Of a stretch of 64,000 nt of DNA, positions 18,559-27,783 are shown in pieces; positions within the stretch are counted from its first letter, which is position 1, and each line of letters opens with the position of its first letter. The position numbers were made by a program, and so were the translations under genes. A model generated the notes under the pieces. That model saw only the letters and a list, made by a program, of their open reading frames with translations, was not told the DNA's origin and made no database searches. The stretch is from Halostagnicola larsenii XH-48 (GTDB lineage Archaea > Halobacteriota > Halobacteria > Halobacteriales > Natrialbaceae), in assembly GCF_000517625.1 (NCBI RefSeq), contig NZ_CP007055.1, forward strand, positions 1,736,001 through 1,800,000, written 5' to 3'.

Positions 18559-19401
18559 TCAGCCGTCGTCGGTTCGATCGCTCACGTCCGTCGCGAGGTC
18601 TGCAAGTGCGGCGAACTCCGCGGGAGTGACGGCACCAGCACGCTTTTGGAGCAGGTCCTCATCGGCCGCATCGACGACGGCGTCAGGATCAGCGAGCTTC
18701 GAGATGTGACCCGTGTTGCGAATCGCGTTTCGCATCGTCTTCCGACGCTGGGTGAAAAGCGCCTTGACGAACCGAAGGAAGAACGCCTCGTCGTCGATAT
18801 CGTACTCCGGTTCCCGCGGTTCGAGCCGGACGACAGCACTCTGGACGGCCGGTGGCGGCGAAAACGCTTCTTTGGGAATCGTTTCGACGAGTTCGACGTC
18901 CGCGTAGTGCTGGGTCGAAACCGACAATCGACCGTACTCGGACGTGCCGGAGTCTGCGACCATCCGCTCGGCGAACTCCTGCTGGAACATCAACACGAGC
19001 GGCCGGGATTCCGGAAGCAGCCGAAACGAGATCTCGCTCGAGACGCCGTAGGGAAGGTTCGAAACCGACGCCGTAAACTCGGGCATCTCGACCTCGAGTG
19101 CGTCCCCTTCGATGACGGTCAGTCGTTCCGCCTCGATATCGGCAGCGAACTCCTCGCGAAGGAACGAGGCCAGTTTCCGATCGCGTTCGATCACGGTCAC
19201 CGCATCGGCGACCGCGAGCAGCCGATCCGTCAGCGCTCCGGTCCCGCCGCCGATCTCGAGTATGTGGGACGTATCCGCATCGATCTCCGTCAGATACGTC
19301 GGTAGCCGATCCAGCACGCGGTCGTCGATCAGAAAGTGCTGGTCACGGTCCGGATCGCCGCGAACGCCGGCTCGAGCGATCAGGCCGTCTGGATCTCTCA
19401 T
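18559..19401 (-). CDS. ksgA: 16S rRNA dimethyladenosine transferase
   Basis: The 280-residue KsgA/RsmA/Dim1 homologue has DQHFL at 20-24, motif I EIGGGTGALT at 49-58 and the catalytic NLPY at 115-118. It dimethylates the two adjacent adenines near the 3' end of 16S rRNA during small-subunit maturation. It is the fourth gene of a minus-strand set L21e, rpoF, DUF655, ksgA, an order widely conserved in Euryarchaeota, which strengthens the call. Confidence 0.97.
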   Translation of the reverse strand: MRDPDGLIARAGVRGDPDRDQHFLIDDRVLDRLPTYLTEIDADTSHILEIGGGTGALTDRLLAVADAVTVIERDRKLASFLREEFAADIEAERLTVIEGDALEVEMPEFTASVSNLPYGVSSEISFRLLPESRPLVLMFQQEFAERMVADSGTSEYGRLSVSTQHYADVELVETIPKEAFSPPPAVQSAVVRLEPREPEYDIDDEAFFLRFVKALFTQRRKTMRNAIRNTGHISKLADPDAVVDAADEDLLQKRAGAVTPAEFAALADLATDVSDRTDDG

Positions 19402-19460
19402 TGCTCGCCGCTTCGAGTCCGCGGCGTGTAAACGCTCCGTCTCGGTTCGAGAGCAGGTCG

Positions 19461-20048
19461 TTACCCTTGCTCTCGTTGTCCGACGAACGTCTTGTACTTC
19501 AGATCGTCGTCGCGCAGTTCCTGAAGGATCCGTTCGACGAGGATTTCGTCCGGATCGTGCAGCCCGGAGACCCGATCCTCGAGGTCTTCGAAGCTGTCGA
19601 AGGGCTTTCGCTTGCGTTCGTCGAGGATACCGTTTCTGAGTTTCTTCCCGATACCCGGCAAGAGATTCAACTGGTGGAGCCGAAGTGTGATCGGTTGGGC
19701 GTCGTTGTAGAAGTCGACGAACCGCTCTTCGTGGTCCTCGACTAAGTCCTGAACGACGTACTCGAGTTCGGATTGGGCCCCCGACGAGAGTGCATCGTAC
19801 TCGACTTGATGGGCATCGACGACGATGTCACGTTCCTCGGCGGGCTCGACGACGACCTCGCTCCCGATAGTCAGCCGCTCGTCCTCGTCGAACGCAACCT
19901 GATAGAGTGAGAAGTCCTCGATATCCATCGCGTACCCGGCTGGCGACTTCGCGTACTGCGGGCGGCCGTCGTCGGAGAGGCCGTGTGCGAGGTAATCAAG
20001 CACAACCGTCCGGCGAACGTTCGTCTCATCGCGCTCGGCTTCGCTCAT
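19461..20048 (-). CDS. DUF655 family protein
   Basis: The 195-residue protein has a C-terminal helix-hairpin-helix (LNLLPGIGKKLRNGIL) and an N-terminal OB-like half (VVLDYLAHG, then a beta-rich region). This matches the archaeal DUF655 family, a putative nucleic-acid-binding protein always found near rpoF and ksgA. Its function is not established, but the context suggests ribosome or RNA work. It lies 61 bp downstream of rpoF and 59 bp upstream of ksgA. Confidence 0.9.
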   Translation of the reverse strand: MSEAERDETNVRRTVVLDYLAHGLSDDGRPQYAKSPAGYAMDIEDFSLYQVAFDEDERLTIGSEVVVEPAEERDIVVDAHQVEYDALSSGAQSELEYVVQDLVEDHEERFVDFYNDAQPITLRLHQLNLLPGIGKKLRNGILDERKRKPFDSFEDLEDRVSGLHDPDEILVERILQELRDDDLKYKTFVGQREQG

Positions 20049-20109
20049 TAGGGTCCGATACGGTGACGGCGTACTTAAAGAGTCGGCTCGCTATCACGCA
20101 GTTTCGAGG

Positions 20110-20466
20110 TCAGGCGTACTGGGCGACGATGTTGAGGATGTCGTCGAGTTCGTCTCCCGACAACGAGTACCGTTGCTGTGCGTAGACTGATCGAAGCTCG
20201 TCTCGGTCCTGCGGCAGGAGGTTCGTAATCTTGTACGCGGTTTCCTCGTCGACCTTCTCGTGATCCTGTAAGTCCTCGACGAGCGCTCGAGCGTCTTCCG
20301 GCTCGAGGACGGTAAACCGGTTGACGTGCTCGATCGACCGCGCGAGCTCGTAGCGGAGCTCTCGGTCCTCGTCGAGCGAGCGTTCGGTTTCGATATCGGC
20401 GAGGTGTTCCTTCACTTCCGAGACCGTCAGGAACTCCTCGTCGACGATCTCTTTGAAGATCGTCAT
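20110..20466 (-). CDS. rpoF: DNA-directed RNA polymerase subunit F (Rpb4)
   Basis: The 118-residue protein matches archaeal Rpb4/RpoF: an N-terminal strand-helix part ([15 protein letters not shown]), then the HRDC-like helices with [19 protein letters not shown] sequence (here [16 protein letters not shown]). With subunit E it forms the polymerase stalk. Its ATG overlaps the stop of the L21e gene by four bases (ATGA), so translation is probably coupled. Confidence 0.95.
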   Translation of the reverse strand: MTIFKEIVDEEFLTVSEVKEHLADIETERSLDEDRELRYELARSIEHVNRFTVLEPEDARALVEDLQDHEKVDEETAYKITNLLPQDRDELRSVYAQQRYSLSGDELDDILNIVAQYA

Positions 20467-20753
20467 TCCTGCGCGCTCATGTGAGCGGCCGAGACGAGTA
20501 CGATCTTGTCCTTGCCGCCGTCGTTGATCTGTACTTTGAACGCGCTTCCCTGTTTCCCGACGACGTTTCCGGTCTGGCCGTCGAAGCGCGGATGGAATCG
20601 ACCGTCAGGAACGCTCGGGTCGATCTTCAGATGGACTTTCTGTCCGTCGTCGTAGTCCTGAATCGCCCGCTGTGGCGGCGACGTTCCGCGGTCTCGAGGG
20701 TTGTTTGCGAGTTTTCTCCGAGTCCCTTGGCGTGGCCCATTAGATTTCGGCAT
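20463..20753 (-). CDS. rpl21e: 50S ribosomal protein L21e
   Basis: The 96-residue basic protein starts [23 protein letters not shown] and contains [16 protein letters not shown], which is clearly archaeal L21e, a structural protein of the large subunit. The start at 20753 is fixed by family alignment, since in-frame codons upstream belong to the promoter. It heads the L21e-rpoF-DUF655-ksgA cluster. Confidence 0.96.
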   Translation of the reverse strand: MPKSNGPRQGTRRKLANNPRDRGTSPPQRAIQDYDDGQKVHLKIDPSVPDGRFHPRFDGQTGNVVGKQGSAFKVQINDGGKDKIVLVSAAHMSAQE

Positions 20754-20782
20754 AGTCGTACGAGCCTTTTGAGCGGTGACGG

Positions 20783-20790
20783 TTATAAAA
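20783..20790 (-). promoter_or_regulatory. TATA-like box for the L21e cluster
   Basis: Minus-strand TTTTATAA is centred about 33 nt before the L21e ATG at 20753, the spacing of an archaeal TATA box with a very short leader. Confidence 0.55.
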
Positions 20791-20912
20791 CGCACGTCTT
20801 ACCTCGAGGGGTCCGGCGGGCGGGACCTGGAACTCGTTCGCTCGCGTCGGCGAACTCGAGTACCGGCCGGTGAAACGGAAATCTCATCGGTCCGGAAGCG
20901 CTACGGTGAGCT

Positions 20913-21344
20913 ATGCAAATCGAACTCCGCGTCTGCCAGCACTGTCTCGATGGCGACCACGGCAACGACAAGCGAACCGACGTCATCAACGATATGGTCA
21001 ACTGCGCAGAGCAGATCAAAGAGTACAAGCACGTCATCGACCTCGACGCGGTCCACATCCGGAAAGTTCGAGAGGACGAACAGGGGAAACCGACCGCGCT
21101 CCCCGTCGTCGCCGCGTCCATCCAGAACAATCAGGTCGCGTTGAACGACCTGCAGCTCGTGACGGAAGGTCAGGACGGGAACATGTTGATCTACATCGAC
21201 CCGCAGGACGTTCTCACGGTCCTCGCCGGAAATCTCGACGAGATCAGCAAAGCCGTCTCCGAAGACGTCACGGTCGACCTCTCGCCGACCGGCGCGCAGA
21301 TGGTCTCCGAGGCCGACCTCGGCGCGAGAGGCCCGGACAACTGA
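20913..21344 (+). CDS. Conserved hypothetical haloarchaeal protein with CxxC
   Basis: I do not recognise this 143-residue acidic protein. It starts MQIELRVCQHCLDGDHGNDK with a CxxC at residues 8-11, but no second Cys pair is obvious except C31. The rest is a mixed alpha/beta soluble sequence (LIYIDPQDVLTVLAGNLDEISKAV) with no signal peptide or membrane segment. Codon use is like its neighbours, and the frame is the only sensible one, so it is a real gene. It is divergent from L21e and convergent with aEF-1beta. Confidence 0.75.
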   Translation: MQIELRVCQHCLDGDHGNDKRTDVINDMVNCAEQIKEYKHVIDLDAVHIRKVREDEQGKPTALPVVAASIQNNQVALNDLQLVTEGQDGNMLIYIDPQDVLTVLAGNLDEISKAVSEDVTVDLSPTGAQMVSEADLGARGPDN

Positions 21345-21479
21345 CCCCGTTCGTCGCCGCCGGTTTGATAAACGACCCGCTCCGTCTAGCTGAACTGACC
21401 TACTCGAGCACCTGAGCGATTCGAGAACCGAGGCTCGCCACTCTTCGGAACGAAGTAACTGCTCGAAAACGATCCGGTG

Positions 21480-21746
21480 TTAGATACGGCCCACGTTCTC
21501 GACGCCGACGCTCTCGACGCCTTCGACGTCGCTGAAGTTCTCCTCGACGGTTTCGGTTCCGCCCGCGCCGTCCGGGACGATGACCGTCGCGTACAGGGCG
21601 ACGAGACCGAACGCGACTTCCTCGCGCTCGGTGCCGTTGATTTTGGCACCTTCTGGAAGCGCACTCTCGAGGCGCTCTTGAAGCGCGTCGAGATCGATCT
21701 CCGGGCTGTTCGGCATAACCTTGATTTTGGCGGCTACTTTTCCCAT
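21480..21746 (-). CDS. ef1b: Translation elongation factor 1-beta
   Basis: The 88-residue protein matches archaeal aEF-1beta: [20 protein letters not shown] at the start, [13 protein letters not shown] in the middle and [15 protein letters not shown] at the end. It is the nucleotide-exchange factor for aEF-1alpha. It begins nine bases after the stop of the small zinc-finger gene, so the two are almost certainly one transcript. Confidence 0.95.
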   Translation of the reverse strand: MGKVAAKIKVMPNSPEIDLDALQERLESALPEGAKINGTEREEVAFGLVALYATVIVPDGAGGTETVEENFSDVEGVESVGVENVGRI

Positions 21747-21755
21747 TGTCGTACC

Positions 21756-21935
21756 TTATGGACCGGTGAACCCGCAGTCGTCACACTCATAGAGGTTGCT
21801 CTGTTTCCGGCACTTTGCACAGCGGTATATCTGGTTGCCACATTCGGGGCACTTGAACGCTGCGGCGTTCGTTCCCGAGATGTTGATCCCACAAGAGACA
21901 CAGGAACGCGTCTCTCGTCTATCCGTGGAACTCAT
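21756..21935 (-). CDS. HVO_2753-type small zinc-finger protein
   Basis: The 59-residue protein has four Cys pairs, at 12/15 (CVSC), 29/32 (CPEC), 39/42 (CAKC) and 51/54 (CDDC), enough for two treble-clef or ribbon zinc sites, and ends [10 protein letters not shown]. It closely resembles Haloferax volcanii HVO_2753, a structurally studied micro-protein affecting swarming and biofilm formation. Gene order next to aEF-1beta is also conserved as I recall it. A TATA-like CGTTAAAAG about 26 nt before the ATG at 21935 suggests leaderless initiation there. Confidence 0.88.
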   Translation of the reverse strand: MSSTDRRETRSCVSCGINISGTNAAAFKCPECGNQIYRCAKCRKQSNLYECDDCGFTGP

Positions 21936-22034
21936 ATCGCTACCTTTCCTCCCGCCGCTTTTAACGGTTGTCTTTCGATAGTCGCCGGTCGCTCGCGCTG
22001 ACTGAGCGTCTCGAGGCCGGTCACCCAACCAATC

Positions 22035-23888
22035 TCAGTCGTGTGGGTGGAACCGCCGCACAGCCGACCGAACGGCATCGTCGCGGCCGATAAACGTCAC
22101 GTGGTCACCCTCCTCGAGGACGGTGTCCGCGCTGGGAACGTACGTCTCGCCGTCTCGAGCGAGGACGGCGACGATACAGCCGTCGGGGATCTCGGCGTCG
22201 AGGTCGGCAATCGTCGAACCGGGAAGATCCGTGGCCGTCACGGTGATCTCCTGTGCGTCGTGGCCCTCCCCGAGTTCCGTCATCCAGTGTGCCAGCGCGG
22301 GGCGTTCGATCTCGTTGTCGATCGACCACGCCGTCGCGCTCGAGACGTCGATCGCTCGCACGCCGAGCGTTTCGAAGGCGTCGACGTTTTCGGGAGCGTT
22401 CACGCGGGCGACGACGGTGTCGACGTCGAACTTCGTCCGTGCGAGCTGTGAGACCAGCAGGTTCGTGTCGTCGTTCGCGGTCGTCGCGACGGCGATCTTC
22501 GCGTCGTCGATACCCGCCTCGCGCAAAGCGGTATCGTCCGTTCCGTTCCCTGCGGTGGCGTTGAAGCCGTCCTCTCGCAACCGGGTAACGACCTCGGAAT
22601 CCCGGTCGACCAGCACGACGTTTTCGCCTCGTTTCTCCAGTCGCGTGGCGAGGGTTCGACCGATTCGACCGCCGCCGACGATTATCGTACGCATTGGGAT
22701 CACCTGAAAGTACTCTGCGATCTGGCGAGCGAAGCCCGCCTGAATAACGACGGTGATAAAGATCACCAGAAAGACCGTCCCCGCCAGCGTCTGTGACGCC
22801 TCGAACTGTCCTGTCGCCTCGAGTTCGAGCGCGAACAGCGTCGCGACCGATGCGGGGATGATCCCGCGGGGGCCGACGAACGAGAGGAACAGTCGTTCCT
22901 CGCGGCTGAATCGACGATCGGTCGTCGAGAGCGCAACCAGGATCGGGCGGATGAACAGCGTTACCGCGACGACGACGGCGATGCCCCCGGTGCCGAGACC
23001 GAACAGGGAATCGAAGTCGATCAGCGCGGCCAGCGAGATGAACACGAACGAGAGGACGATCAGCGTGAGGTCGCGATTGAACTCGAGGATCGATTCCCGG
23101 TGTGGAATATCGACGTTTCCGAGGACGATACCAGCAGTTGCGGCCGCGGCCACGCCGGTCTCCGAGAACACCGACTCGGCGAGTCCGAAGGAGACGAGCG
23201 CGCCCGTTACGGTCACGAGCCGCGCTATCTGCGGGGCGTTTTCGGCCGGTTGGTCGACCGAAACGAGCAGGTACCTGACGAGCGCGGCGACGACGATACC
23301 GATACCGATCCCCGCCGCGAGTCGCTGGAGGAACGCCGGAGGGACCAGTTCGGGCGAGTTCCCGATGACGACGGTTTCGAAGATCACGATAGCCAGGATC
23401 GCGGCGGTCACGTCGTTGACGATTCCCTCGGCCTCGAGCGCGGAGGTGACGTGTTCTCTGACCGTTATCACCTCGAGGATGGGGGTAATCACCGTCGGTC
23501 CGGTCGCGACCAGCAGCGCGCCGATCAGGAACGCAAGGCCCCATGCGGTGCCAAGAAAGTATTTGACCGCGACCCCCGTCCCGAGGAAGGTGAGCAAGGC
23601 GCCGATCGTCGTCAACCTGAAGATGGCCCGCGGTGCCATCGCGAGTTTCTCCCGTCGGAGGTGAAACGCTCCGTCGAAGATGATGATGGCGACGCTCAGC
23701 CCGACGATCGCCGAGAGTCCGTCTCCGAACGTCTGTGGGGTCACGAACGAGAACCCCTCGGGGCCGACGAGCACGCCGATGACGATCAGAAACAACACGC
23801 TCGGGATTTGCAACCGCTTGGCGAGAACCTGCGCTCCGATCCCGAGCGCGAGGATGCCGACGGCGACGAAGAGGATCTCGTCTGCCAC
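22035..23888 (-). CDS. CPA-family cation:proton antiporter with TrkA-N and TrkA-C domains
   Basis: The 617-residue protein has about 12 N-terminal membrane helices (residues 1-385) of the Na+/H+ or K+/H+ exchanger type. A cytoplasmic RCK unit follows: the Rossmann TrkA-N motif TIIVGGGRIGRTLATRLE at about 396-413, with VLVDRDSEVV after it, and a C-terminal TrkA-C domain from about 535. The RCK part binds nucleotides and gates cation flux. It probably keeps Na+/K+ and pH balance at the cytoplasmic membrane. Ion specificity cannot be read from sequence. It is divergent from nreA, with 142 bp between them. Confidence 0.9.
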   Translation of the reverse strand: MADEILFVAVGILALGIGAQVLAKRLQIPSVLFLIVIGVLVGPEGFSFVTPQTFGDGLSAIVGLSVAIIIFDGAFHLRREKLAMAPRAIFRLTTIGALLTFLGTGVAVKYFLGTAWGLAFLIGALLVATGPTVITPILEVITVREHVTSALEAEGIVNDVTAAILAIVIFETVVIGNSPELVPPAFLQRLAAGIGIGIVVAALVRYLLVSVDQPAENAPQIARLVTVTGALVSFGLAESVFSETGVAAAATAGIVLGNVDIPHRESILEFNRDLTLIVLSFVFISLAALIDFDSLFGLGTGGIAVVVAVTLFIRPILVALSTTDRRFSREERLFLSFVGPRGIIPASVATLFALELEATGQFEASQTLAGTVFLVIFITVVIQAGFARQIAEYFQVIPMRTIIVGGGRIGRTLATRLEKRGENVVLVDRDSEVVTRLREDGFNATAGNGTDDTALREAGIDDAKIAVATTANDDTNLLVSQLARTKFDVDTVVARVNAPENVDAFETLGVRAIDVSSATAWSIDNEIERPALAHWMTELGEGHDAQEITVTATDLPGSTIADLDAEIPDGCIVAVLARDGETYVPSADTVLEEGDHVTFIGRDDAVRSAVRRFHPHD

Positions 23889-24030
23889 TACCGAGATAGG
23901 TATACGAGCGTCATGTTAAATGGTACCGCTCCTGGAGAGTTCGATCGATGGTCGTGACCTCGTCGACCGGGCGATCCTCGAGCGGGTCGCGAACTCAACA
24001 TTCAAACCCTATCGGTTCCTCTCTCCGGTA

Positions 24031-25386
24031 ATGCGCCTCGACGACTACATCGAGGAGTTAGAGCCCGACGAGGAGGCCGAGCGCCGACGCCTCGCGAAGG
24101 AGAAATCCTACGCGATCACGGACCACCTCGAGGACTTCGAGCGGAACTTCGAGCAGTCGCTCTCGGGCGATACGCTGGTCGGCTCGACGGCCCCCTCTAT
24201 CTTCGTCGGCCGGTCGAACTATCCGGACATTCCGATCGGCCTGCTCTCGCCCGTCGGCGACGAAGACCGGGCCGAGGAGTACGTCACCGACGGCAAGTGG
24301 TACCAGCAGGGATACGCCATCGACGACGTCCTCCAGCGCCGGACGGGTCTATTGAACTCGAGCAAGTCCGCCAACGTCGACTCGCCGAGCATCGCCAGCC
24401 GGCTCGCACCGTCGGTCGACGACGTCTGGGACGGCTTCGTCGGCGTCCAGCGCGAGGTCGCGATTTCTGATCGGCCGGTCGACCTCGAGATCGGGCTCGA
24501 CGATACGCCCGATCTGGGCCTCGACGCGGGAACGGACGTGGCGACGCCTCGCGGTCCTCGAGCGAGCGCCAAAAACGCCGATTTGCGGGAGAATCCCCAC
24601 GTTCCGCGGGCGGTGAAAAAGACCTTGGAGGACGACGACTGGCAGGCCCAGGGGGCGATGACCTACCTCTACCGTCGCGGGTTCGACGTATACGAGATCA
24701 ACTCGATCCTCTCGGCGGGCGCGCTCGGGGAGACCAAACAGCGACGACTCGTGCCGACGCGGTGGTCGATCACCGCCGTCGACGACACCGTTGGGAAGTT
24801 CGTCCGCGGGGGGATTCGAACGAACCCGAGCATCAACGAGGTGCAGGTCTGGGCCAACGAGTACATGGGCAATCGCTACTGGATCGTCCTCGCGCCCGGC
24901 CGGTGGGAGTTCGAACTCGTCGAGATGAAAGCCCCCGGCAGCATCTGGAACCCCGACCCCCACGACGCGGTCTGGATGGCGAGCGCAAGCGAGGGCTACG
25001 AGGGTCGAACCGGCTACGTCGAGGAGACCGCGGGGGCCTACTACGCCGCCCGGCTCGGCGTCCTCGAGCACCTCGAGTCGATCGGCAGGCAGGCCAAGTG
25101 CCTCGTGTTGCGCGAGGTCAGCGACGACTACTGGGCCCCGGTCGGCGTCTGGCAGGTCCGCGAGAGCGTCAGGAACGCCTTTGACGGGCCACCCGGCAGC
25201 GCCGACGGGAACGGCCCCGACGGCCGCGAATCGATCGCCGGCGAGTACGGCGAGGCCGAAACGTTCCACGACGCGGTCGCACACGTCGCACAGCAACTGC
25301 CCGTCTCCTACCAGCGACTCCGCAGGAAATCCGAACTCGCCGCCGGGTTGCAGTCCAGTCTCGACGCCTTCTCGAGCGGAACGTAG
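24031..25386 (+). CDS. nreA: DNA repair protein NreA
   Basis: The 451-residue protein shows the NreA features: APSIFVGRSNYPDIPIGLLSP near the N-terminus, a central TSRGPRASAKNA-like stretch (here TPRGPRASAKNADLREN), and a C-terminal PCNA-interacting box Q441-SS-L444-DA-F447. In Haloferax and Archaeoglobus the family is linked to PCNA-dependent repair of mitomycin C damage. The ATG at 24031 is chosen because it begins the conserved MRLDDYIEEL segment and the upstream codons cover the promoter region. The terminal residue pair is FS rather than FF. Confidence 0.92.
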   Translation: MRLDDYIEELEPDEEAERRRLAKEKSYAITDHLEDFERNFEQSLSGDTLVGSTAPSIFVGRSNYPDIPIGLLSPVGDEDRAEEYVTDGKWYQQGYAIDDVLQRRTGLLNSSKSANVDSPSIASRLAPSVDDVWDGFVGVQREVAISDRPVDLEIGLDDTPDLGLDAGTDVATPRGPRASAKNADLRENPHVPRAVKKTLEDDDWQAQGAMTYLYRRGFDVYEINSILSAGALGETKQRRLVPTRWSITAVDDTVGKFVRGGIRTNPSINEVQVWANEYMGNRYWIVLAPGRWEFELVEMKAPGSIWNPDPHDAVWMASASEGYEGRTGYVEETAGAYYAARLGVLEHLESIGRQAKCLVLREVSDDYWAPVGVWQVRESVRNAFDGPPGSADGNGPDGRESIAGEYGEAETFHDAVAHVAQQLPVSYQRLRRKSELAAGLQSSLDAFSSGT

Positions 25387-25430
25387 CGCCCGCAGCGCAC
25401 GCAGGCTGTCCTCTTCTCGAGTGCTATGCT

Positions 25431-26204
25431 CTATGCCTCGAGCGCGACCGCGGCGAACCGGAGCCGTCGGTAGTCCGCGATCCAAGACCCGTCCCGGAAC
25501 AGCGTCGGCCTGAGTTCGTCTTCGACCGCGGCGACGATTGCATCCCGCTCGTCGGCCGGAACCGATTCGAAAAACTCCTCGCCGAACAGCTCGAGCCAGT
25601 TCGAGAGGCCCTCCTCGCCGTTCTCGAGTTCCGTCGGTCGGTCGAACATCCTCGCCGAGCGCACCTCGAAGCCGTGGGCCTCGAGTCGCGGCGCGTACTC
25701 GCCGATCGACGGGAAGTACCACGGTTTCGCGGCTTCGTAGCCTCGTTCTCGCAGTTCGGTCTCGAGCGCATAGGTGATCATCCGGACGTTGTCAGCGCCC
25801 CCGAGTTCGGCGACGAACCGACCGCCCGACCGAAGCGCGTTTCGAATCGACTCGAGGACGGCGTCTTGCTCGCTGATCCAGTGTAACGCCGCGTTCGAGA
25901 AGACGGCGTCGAACGGCTCGTCGGGATCGAACTCGGTCGCATCCGCACGGATGAACGAACAGTTCGAATGCGACGACCGCGCCCGATCGATCATCGCCTC
26001 CGATTGATCGATTCCGATGACTTCGGCTCCTCGGGCGGCGATTTTGGCCGTTAGCTGCCCCGTTCCGCAGCCGACGTCGAGTACCCGTTCGTCCGGCTCG
26101 GGATCGAGCCACTCGAGCAGGTCTTCGCCGTACTCGGAGACGAACGAGTGCGAACCGTCGTAGGCGTCCGGATCCCACTGGTCTCCGTCTCGATGCGGTT
26201 CCAT
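25431..26204 (-). CDS. Class I SAM-dependent methyltransferase
   Basis: The 257-residue protein carries motif I VLDVGCGTGQLT, the acidic VIGIDQSEAMI, and FDAVFSNAALHWI, a combination seen in the UbiE/trans-aconitate methyltransferase group of small-molecule methyltransferases. The substrate cannot be told. The Met at 26204 matches the family (MEPHRDGDQWDPDAYD), and residues before it would cross into the divergent promoter. The next gene, a small membrane protein, starts 55 bp away on the other strand. Confidence 0.85.
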   Translation of the reverse strand: MEPHRDGDQWDPDAYDGSHSFVSEYGEDLLEWLDPEPDERVLDVGCGTGQLTAKIAARGAEVIGIDQSEAMIDRARSSHSNCSFIRADATEFDPDEPFDAVFSNAALHWISEQDAVLESIRNALRSGGRFVAELGGADNVRMITYALETELRERGYEAAKPWYFPSIGEYAPRLEAHGFEVRSARMFDRPTELENGEEGLSNWLELFGEEFFESVPADERDAIVAAVEDELRPTLFRDGSWIADYRRLRFAAVALEA

Positions 26205-26259
26205 CCTGGCGCGGTCAACGAACGGAACCCATTTAGCTGATCCGACACAGAACGAGGGT

Positions 26260-26511
26260 ATGATCGCACAGGGAGCCCTCCCGCCCGACTTATTCACCGC
26301 ACTCGCGGCGCTGTTCTTGCTGTTTGGCGTCCCGTTGATCCTGTTCGGACTCATCATGCTCTATACGGGCTACGTCCAGTACGACGGCGAGCGGTACGTC
26401 GAAGAACTCGAGGCGCAAGCCGACCTCGACGGCGAGTCGGCCGACGGATCGAACGAGTTTGACGATGGGTCGACAGAGCCAGCGGACGAGGACGAGTCGA
26501 GAGCGTCCTAG
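26260..26511 (+). CDS. Small single-span membrane protein
   Basis: The 83-residue protein has one hydrophobic helix (about residues 10-36), then an acidic Asp/Glu/Ser-rich tail with GYVQYDGERYVEELEAQA. There is no recognisable family or enzyme motif. Codon use and a clear charge pattern argue that it is real. Its function is unknown. Confidence 0.65.
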   Translation: MIAQGALPPDLFTALAALFLLFGVPLILFGLIMLYTGYVQYDGERYVEELEAQADLDGESADGSNEFDDGSTEPADEDESRAS

Positions 26512-26570
26512 GTATCATCCAGGATCGGACGGACTGTCATCGAACAATCGGTTCAAAGAAACTGTGCGGG

Positions 26571-27008
26571 CTACAGGTTCGAGTAGGCGGCGTCGACCAT
26601 CTCGCCCGTTTCGTCGACTATTTCCTGCCAGTTCTCATCATCGGGGGCGATACCGAGCAGGCGCGCGATTTTCATGATCGAGATGTGGTAGACGACCTGT
26701 CGTCCCGGCGATTCCTCCCAGATGACGACGTTGCAGGGGAAGAGCCCGCCCATCTTCTTGGTTACGTCGAGGACCCGATCAGCGATCTTCGGATTACAGG
26801 CACCGAGGACGTAGTACGGGTCCCGATCGGCATCGACTTTCTCGTTGAGCAGGTCCGACGGCGAGAACTCGGCCGGGACGCCGAACCCCTCCGCCTCGAA
26901 CACCTCGCGCGCGTGCTCGATGGCCTCCTCGTGGTCCATCTCGAGGACTGTCCGGTGTTCGCCGTAGTGTTCGGGGTCGATACTGGTCGGATCGATTGGG
27001 AGGCTCAT
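26571..27008 (-). CDS. DUF302 domain protein
   Basis: The 145-residue soluble protein has the DUF302 pattern, with YYVLGACNPKIADRVLDVT in the middle and GGLFPCNVVIWEE after it. The family has a known fold but no settled function, and is often found near thiol or membrane redox genes. The two Cys residues of the CNP and PCN segments are conserved here. It is followed 62 bp upstream, on the same strand, by the CPBP-like gene. Confidence 0.88.
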   Translation of the reverse strand: MSLPIDPTSIDPEHYGEHRTVLEMDHEEAIEHAREVFEAEGFGVPAEFSPSDLLNEKVDADRDPYYVLGACNPKIADRVLDVTKKMGGLFPCNVVIWEESPGRQVVYHISIMKIARLLGIAPDDENWQEIVDETGEMVDAAYSNL

Positions 27009-27081
27009 AGAAGTTGGTTCGTGGTCCGGCTTGAAAAATCGTCCCCAGTAGCGGGACGGCGCCGGTCCGGCGCGCCAGCAC

Positions 27082-27777
27082 TCAGAGCGGAATCGGGAAC
27101 CACTCGATCACCTCGAGCAGCGCCGTCGGGTCGAACAACGGGTCGTGAAGCACCAGCCAGTCGAGAAAGACGAGGCCGACTCCGTGGGCGATGACTGACG
27201 GGAGAATCGAACCCGAGTTGTAATCGACCGCCCCGAAGAGGACGTCCGTCGGCCCGGAGAGTAAGAACTCGATCGGCGGCTTCGAGGAGTGGTGGATCAT
27301 GTAGACGATCGGACTGATGAAGATCGCCTTGTACCCGATCTCTCTGACGCCGACACAGAGCAGTCCGCGGTAGTACGTCTCCGCTGCGAGCGCGAGCAAA
27401 AAGAGCTTGATCGCGTGCGGGATGAACTCGCCGAGTGCGGCTGAGGTCTCCCACATCGGGTAAAACGTCCTGATCGTCGGAAGCGTCGATCCCACGAGAT
27501 AGAAGGGCAGCACGAACAGCGAGAGCGCGGCGGCGTTTCGAACCGCGGTTCGGTTTACGGTCCAGCCGATGCGCCGACCGTGGGTCAACCCGAGCGCGAG
27601 TGGACCGCCGATCAGCAGGACGCTATCGACGACGACCCGATCGTCGATCCCCGAGGGAACGACTCTGGTCCACACGACAGTGAGTATCGCCCCGACGAGA
27701 AGCGACTTCTGGACCCACGAGAGGCGATTGAACTGGTCGCGCACCCAGTCGACACCGCCCGCGTTTTCGGTCGCCAC
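27082..27777 (-). CDS. CPBP-family intramembrane protease-like protein
   Basis: The 231-residue protein has about six to seven membrane helices. The CPBP (Abi/CAAX protease-like) signatures are present but altered: AETYYRG replaces the usual EExxxRG (first Glu is Ala), followed by YMIHH and SVIAHGVGLVFLDW near the C-terminus. Peptidase activity is therefore uncertain. It begins six bases after the stop of the DUF5789-like gene, so they form an operon. Confidence 0.7.
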   Translation of the reverse strand: MATENAGGVDWVRDQFNRLSWVQKSLLVGAILTVVWTRVVPSGIDDRVVVDSVLLIGGPLALGLTHGRRIGWTVNRTAVRNAAALSLFVLPFYLVGSTLPTIRTFYPMWETSAALGEFIPHAIKLFLLALAAETYYRGLLCVGVREIGYKAIFISPIVYMIHHSSKPPIEFLLSGPTDVLFGAVDYNSGSILPSVIAHGVGLVFLDWLVLHDPLFDPTALLEVIEWFPIPL

Positions 27778-27783
27778 GAGTAG

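Noticed and set aside
22105..23544. 479-codon Arg-rich open frame within the antiporter gene
   Set aside because: Same strand, other frame, Arg/Gly-rich composition typical of out-of-frame translation. The antiporter frame has membrane helices and TrkA motifs.
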